Source of the DNA: Oscheius tipulae
Lineage: Eukaryota > Nematoda > Chromadorea > Rhabditida > Rhabditidae
NCBI GenBank assembly: GCA_037178975.1
Contig: JASJZH010000001.1
Span: 3,472,001 to 3,536,000 of the forward strand
Length of the DNA stretch: 64,000 bases
Reading direction: 5' to 3'
Shown here piece by piece: positions 59,701 to 64,000 of this stretch (the first letter of the stretch is position 1; each line of letters begins with the position of its first letter). The position numbers were made by a program, and so were the translations under genes. The notes below the pieces were generated by a model, which did no database searches, was not told where the DNA came from, and worked only from the letters and a program-made list of their open reading frames with translations.

Positions 59701-62700
59701 GTTTAGGCAAACAGTCGTCGGTCCAGAGAATTTGACTACTTCAATGGCCTGTTTAGCAAATCGCTTTGCGGGGAATCTGAGATACAATTTCAACTGGAAG
59801 TAGGATTTTCGGTTACTTGATCTGACTGGGACGGAAGATAAGAGAAATGTCCCAAGATCCCTTGATGTCTTTGTGGTCGGGCGGTTTCGGAATGTCGTAT
59901 CTCTTGGCCCATTTGCCTACTTCCTCCAGAATCGGATCCACTACTTGGACACCCTTATGGCCACGGAATCGGTACTGAAATACGATGCTCAAGACAATTA
60001 TGACAAAAAACCTGGTAGCAGCTGGGAGTGCTGTTAAGTCGCATATCGTTTGCGACTCTTTTGGCAAAAGCAGGGCTCATCGAACCAACCCCATCCGTGA
60101 AATTGTAGGCAGCGCTGAAGTTGAACATGAACAGAACAAAAGCAATATGTTACTTTGGTGCCAACTTCTTCATTCCGCCGATGATATCTGCTTCAACTGT
60201 GTAGTCTTGTCGCTCCAAGTCGATTCCAGACTCTCGCGATTGAGTGAAACATTGTCCCAATCTGGCCATGATCTTAGGAGCTGTCTTCAACTGCAGGAAT
60301 CTAAAAAAAAGAATCGTGAAAGTTACATATTTATGTCCTACTTTCCGAGATTGTGACGAAGAAGAAGGATACTCATACGCGGCTCATCTGGCACGTCGTG
60401 ATCCGGGAACTGTTTTCTGAACTGACTCATGTCCGATTCCTTGCAGCCGATCATAAAATAGGCGCCACAGTCACGCATCTGACTGCTCGAGCTGCCGAGA
60501 TAAAAGTATCGACGACCTGAATGAACGGATGCAACAAAGTGAAATGATAAAGCACCAGCAATGAAAATGCCATTGTCGAAGGCGTCTCGGATAGAGCGTT
60601 CCAGAAGGACATCGCTAGTACTGGTTGTTCTCATCTGTCTGTTGTTGTCATCGCGGAAACAGACACGCAAAACGACAGTTGGATCTTCCATCATCTGGTG
60701 TCGAAGAACACGGTTCGACATGCACATCTCCGGCTGCACACGAATGATTCTCGTCGGCGTAATGACAACCTGATATTGTAGATATTGTCAAAGAAAAACC
60801 AGCTAACTCTAGGTACGAGCATGTAGCCTTCCTTTATCTTTTCCTCGGACAAGCCGACTTCTTCTCCAGAGTGCAAAAGTCGGTTGAAGAGGACTATATA
60901 GGCTTCTTCTACGCTGTACAGTCGTTTCTCCTCGTCCACAGCAGCCATTAGACGCTTCAGGGTTTCGATGCATAGCTGTAATTAGCCTGTATGTTGTTGG
61001 AATTCAAAAACTACTCCGTTGTTTTGCTTGTAGGTAGCCGTGACTGTGGCCAGGAACTTGGTCCACGGATTGTTTGTGCCCTGGCAGTGAAGGAAGAGAT
61101 GATCTTTGACAATAGCTCCGCTAAGAATGACTGTAGAGAACACCACAAATTGATAGAATACCGAGATATGAGTGCTTCCAGGAGATAGTGAATGATCAGT
61201 CTGTTCTCTGTTTGCACATCGACCGTATCCGTGAGACGAGCAGTTTTCGGGGGTCCGAATGTATCGTGCAGGAAATGTTTGAAGATCCTATCCTCAGGGT
61301 CAGTGGCCGGCGAATCCTTATGATACGGCCCTCTCATCACAAACGAACGAGGCTGGATCCAGCTGTAGTAAGGACATTCCAAGAAATTGTACATGAAATT
61401 CGGACTGCTGATGGCCTTAAACTTCAGTGTTTAACCGAGAAAAAAAATGTTATCATACGTCAAAGGACTGGAACTCGATTGGAATGTTGCATCGGAAGCG
61501 GAGACGGGACACAATATGCCAGAAACTGTCCTGTTTCAGGGCCTTGTTCCGGAATTCCAGACGAAGTGTTGTGTTCTCAACCAGGACAGCCTCGGAACTG
61601 CCGGGAGGACTGCGATTGAATGGCTCATTTGGGTTGTTGCAGTTGGAAAAGGGTCCACGGCGAATGCTGGCCCATCTGTACGGGGTTATAGAGATCCAAC
61701 TAACATGAAAATACCTCTTCTGAGCCTTGTTCTCCACCTCGCACTTGAGCATATGTGAACTTTTCTTGACAATTGGCGGATGGATGAGGTCTAGATACAT
61801 AGCATCGTTGTCGCCAGAGTGAATGTCCAAAATGACGCGTCGTATGTTCTGCTTGAGGACCTAAGTGTTTCTTTGTCAAGACGGACCCCAAAAGAACAAC
61901 CAACCTGTACTCTGTAAACAACCCAGTGGGTTTCCTTGCGGCCATCTCTGGTCTTCTCGTCTTCCCTGTTCCAGAACTTGATGATGATCTGACTTTGGTC
62001 GAAATTGAAATCAACGACGACTTCGTGATCAGGGAGTCCTCGATCATTGGTGTTTCCTTTGATCTGAAGGGGTCGTTTAACAGCGAAAAAGGGTGTTTTA
62101 CCTGCCAGTGACAGTTGAACATGTGGCGGAAGAAAGTTCCAAAGTCGAATCTGCTCAAAGAGACATTTTGATAGCACGAACTGAAACGGAATGTTGTTCG
62201 AGATTCAAGCAAGAAAATCACTCTATTTCGCTGATGAACCATTCCGACGAATACACGATACAGTTGGTCTCCTTGAACTCGGAAGTATTATGCAACTTTA
62301 GCTCCTCAAGGGTTCCGGAAATGGCTCGGACGAGGTTTAACGAGTTGACATGATTGACAAGGGTGGCCGGAATGCTCAGAGCGGCTCGAACCTGAAGTTA
62401 TTCATATAAAACATAGACAAAAGCATACCGTTATGATGTACTCAACCACGTCTCGGAACTCTCCGTCCACGAGAGCTTCCTGCACATTGACGACTTTAAA
62501 GTGGCGCTGAAGGTTCTAAAAACGGACTATTTATAGGAAAGGGGTGAAGACAAACCCTTTTGAGCAGGGCCAGCTGGCTTGTAATTGGCTGAGCCAAGAG
62601 GTAGTTATAGTCGGGATTCTTTTTCACAGGAATTTCCAGCCGCAGCTGCCATTCATCATGATCGCTAAAAGTCGCTTCTAGATGGTTGCCAAAAGAAGAA

Positions 62701-62731
62701 CAAACTTGAGCTGTGAATCCATACACTGGGT
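56703..62731 (-). CDS. ego-1/rrf-1: RNA-dependent RNA polymerase, upstream member of the tandem pair
   Basis: Same family and exon order as its neighbour. Stop TAA at 56703; the highest exon I can support ends at 62731 after an ATTAG acceptor, with no clear initiator ATG. The catalytic motif MAGSDLDGDEYSVFWDKELL at 58970-58987 is split by an intron just after MAG, an intron the other copy lacks. Other blocks: TTVCLNKPLINIFDQ, CRTKLKELPRRIDIDQLKA, LQYGQVFVQYTNNTRD, GPVMVTKNPTSVGGDLRLFE, DVIVFPVHGPRPMPDEM, YHSPRLTGKLW, AELISGCICEIRSRV. The N-terminal region contains NPDYNYLLAQPI. All metal-binding aspartates are intact. Ends about 240 nt before the first placed exon of the second RdRP, so the pair might be co-transcribed. 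Confidence 0.88.
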
Positions 62732-62996
62732 CTAATTTGCATTAACCTATAATCTGGGAAAGAGAGATAGAAGTAACAGAAGCAACAAAAAACAAGGTAA
62801 GCAAAGGCATGGACTAAATAAAAATGCGGAATAACGAGATAATGAAAAACTTTATAAGAGATCGACAACTGTGCTGGAAAATGAAACCAAAAGATTACAG
62901 AAGAGATTGCGACGGCGGAAAAAAATTGCAGCTGTGGGAGCTTTCTGGAAGAGAATTCCTGAAATCAGCTGTTCGTATTGGAGCTCAAAAAGCTGC

Positions 62997-64000
62997 CTAC
63001 GTTTTTTCTTGATTAGTCTCCGTGGCGCTATTTTGATTTATTTCCTGGGAATCGGCTACCTCGTCTGCATCCACGTTTTCAAACTTTTTCACCACTGGCG
63101 AACCGAATATTCCCTATAATGTATATAGACTGAGTAAGAAGGAAAACGAACTGTTCGAAGACCGACTTGATACCGCTGAATAGTCGCCTTCCGAGCTTCA
63201 CTGACTTGATCGAAATCGTAAGCAATCCGGCCTAAAAATGGTTTATTTTGAAGATAAAGAGAAAAGAGAACCGTGTTCGTTGTTGCAAAGGTCCTTGTTA
63301 TAGCAGACACATGGATAGGTACTTCCGTCGTCTCGAGGTCCGTCCACTTGACATCCGATTCCCAGCCTGTTACATTCACACGTGGCTGGTTTACAAACTC
63401 CGCCCCGACAGCTACAGCCACACTGGCTACGGGACTGTCTGATCAACTGTAATCTTTTTTGCTGAAAGCGAGTCTATTAAGCTTAGCAAACTCAGAAACA
63501 ACCTTATCTATCTGCACTCCGGCAGCCTCGAGAATCTTGATCCGTTCGGGCTGTGGTTTCTCGAAGAAAGACTGCCATTTATAGCCGGGTTCTTCTCCGT
63601 CGGACAGTTCCGAGTCCTCCGAATCGTCATAGTCGATTTTAGGCCGTTTCGTCTCAAGTACGTTGAACTGACGATTCGCAAAATGATGATATTTCATGCC
63701 TAAATTGATCTTATTCGCGGCTAGAATATCAAGCTACCAAGAGCAATTTCGCCATGTTTGGGGACAACATCAAATCCCTGGGCTCGGCCGAAATAATACA
63801 CGTTTAGCTTGTCAAATCGGATCCGTCTCTCGTTCTTTTCTCTGCTATTCGGCCTAAAACGAGATTGAGATAGTTAGAAAGAGTGAGGATACCGTAGAAT
63901 GCTTCTTACTGGGACGGCTTCAAGAGCCGGCAGTTCTTGTGATACTGGTGAGGAAGGAATTTCTTGCGAGTCCATTACAACATCCGACTCTTGTGAGTTG
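62997..64000 (-). CDS. Cysteine/serine-rich nuclear protein (CSRNP/AXUD1 family), 5' end uncertain
   Basis: Nuclear protein of the CSRNP family, which in other animals binds DNA and acts in apoptosis and growth control. Stop TAG at 62997; an ATG at 63973-63975 could be the start, but the frame is open to the window end. Family N-terminal region: RIRFDKLNVYYFGRAQGFDV, then PKHGEIALG. The Cys-rich core is SQCGCSCRGGVCKPATCECN, RLGIGCQVDG, YPCVCYNKDLCNNEHG. Then GRIAYDFDQVSEARKATIQR and an acidic tail (KFENVDADEVADSQEINQNS). It begins about 270 nt above the RdRP pair in the same orientation. The cysteine spacing makes the family clear. Confidence 0.82.

Noticed and set aside
62824-63119. Plus-strand frames with a membrane-like segment (FLGIGYLVCIHVFKLF)
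   Set aside because: The minus strand here encodes the C-terminal exon of the CSRNP gene in a consistent splice model.

Overview
This is a stretch of nematode nuclear genome. The evidence is convergent: introns are mostly 36-60 nt with a TTTCAG-type 3' splice site; several genes have such a site only a few bases before their ATG, as expected for spliced-leader trans-splicing; the histone 3' hairpins carry C as the first loop base, which is the nematode form; and two cellular RNA-dependent RNA polymerase (RdRP) genes lie in tandem. I cannot name the species. Genes were reconstructed by hand from reading frames, splice sites and family motifs, so exon edges are models and no expression data support them.

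Layout. 0-8.5 kb: the 3' part of a C2H2 zinc-finger gene (+), a family-11 fucosyltransferase-like gene (-) with two tRNA genes in its introns (Met on the same strand, Glu on the opposite strand), the AP-1 sigma adaptin gene (-), a truncated M1-peptidase-like membrane protein (-), a proline-rich secreted protein (-) and a small unknown protein (-). 8.5-10.8 kb is almost empty. 10.8-17.2 kb: a PAR-type bZIP factor (+), three small unknown genes (one with a broken frame) and a full protein 4.1 (FERM-FA-CTD) gene (+). 17.7-26.7 kb: single H4, H2A, H2B and H3 genes, all on the minus strand, spread over 9 kb with the SKI3/TTC37 gene (+) between H4 and H2A. 27-31 kb: a Y-box (cold-shock) gene (-) and a nearly identical inverted copy of its 3' half (+). 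31.5-35.7 kb: the second-largest subunit of RNA polymerase I (+). 35.7-45.6 kb: two tandem hexokinase genes (+), a possible remote alternative first exon, and a tandem pair of cysteine-rich secreted proteins (-) upstream. 45.7-49.6 kb: a CENP-C gene (-) with an internal tandem duplication, a 207-bp palindromic element, an ShKT-domain secreted protein (+) and a Ly6/ET-type secreted protein (+). 49.7-62.7 kb: two tandem RdRPs (-); a small secreted-protein gene lies on the opposite strand inside an intron of the first. The window ends in a CSRNP (cysteine/serine-rich nuclear protein) gene (-).

Most genes are housekeeping (endosomal sorting, chromatin, rRNA transcription, mRNA decay, glycolysis, kinetochore). 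The accessory part is the small-RNA amplification pair of RdRPs and a scatter of small secreted cysteine-rich proteins, mostly in duplicated or nested positions. I found no transposase, CRISPR array or bacterial operon.
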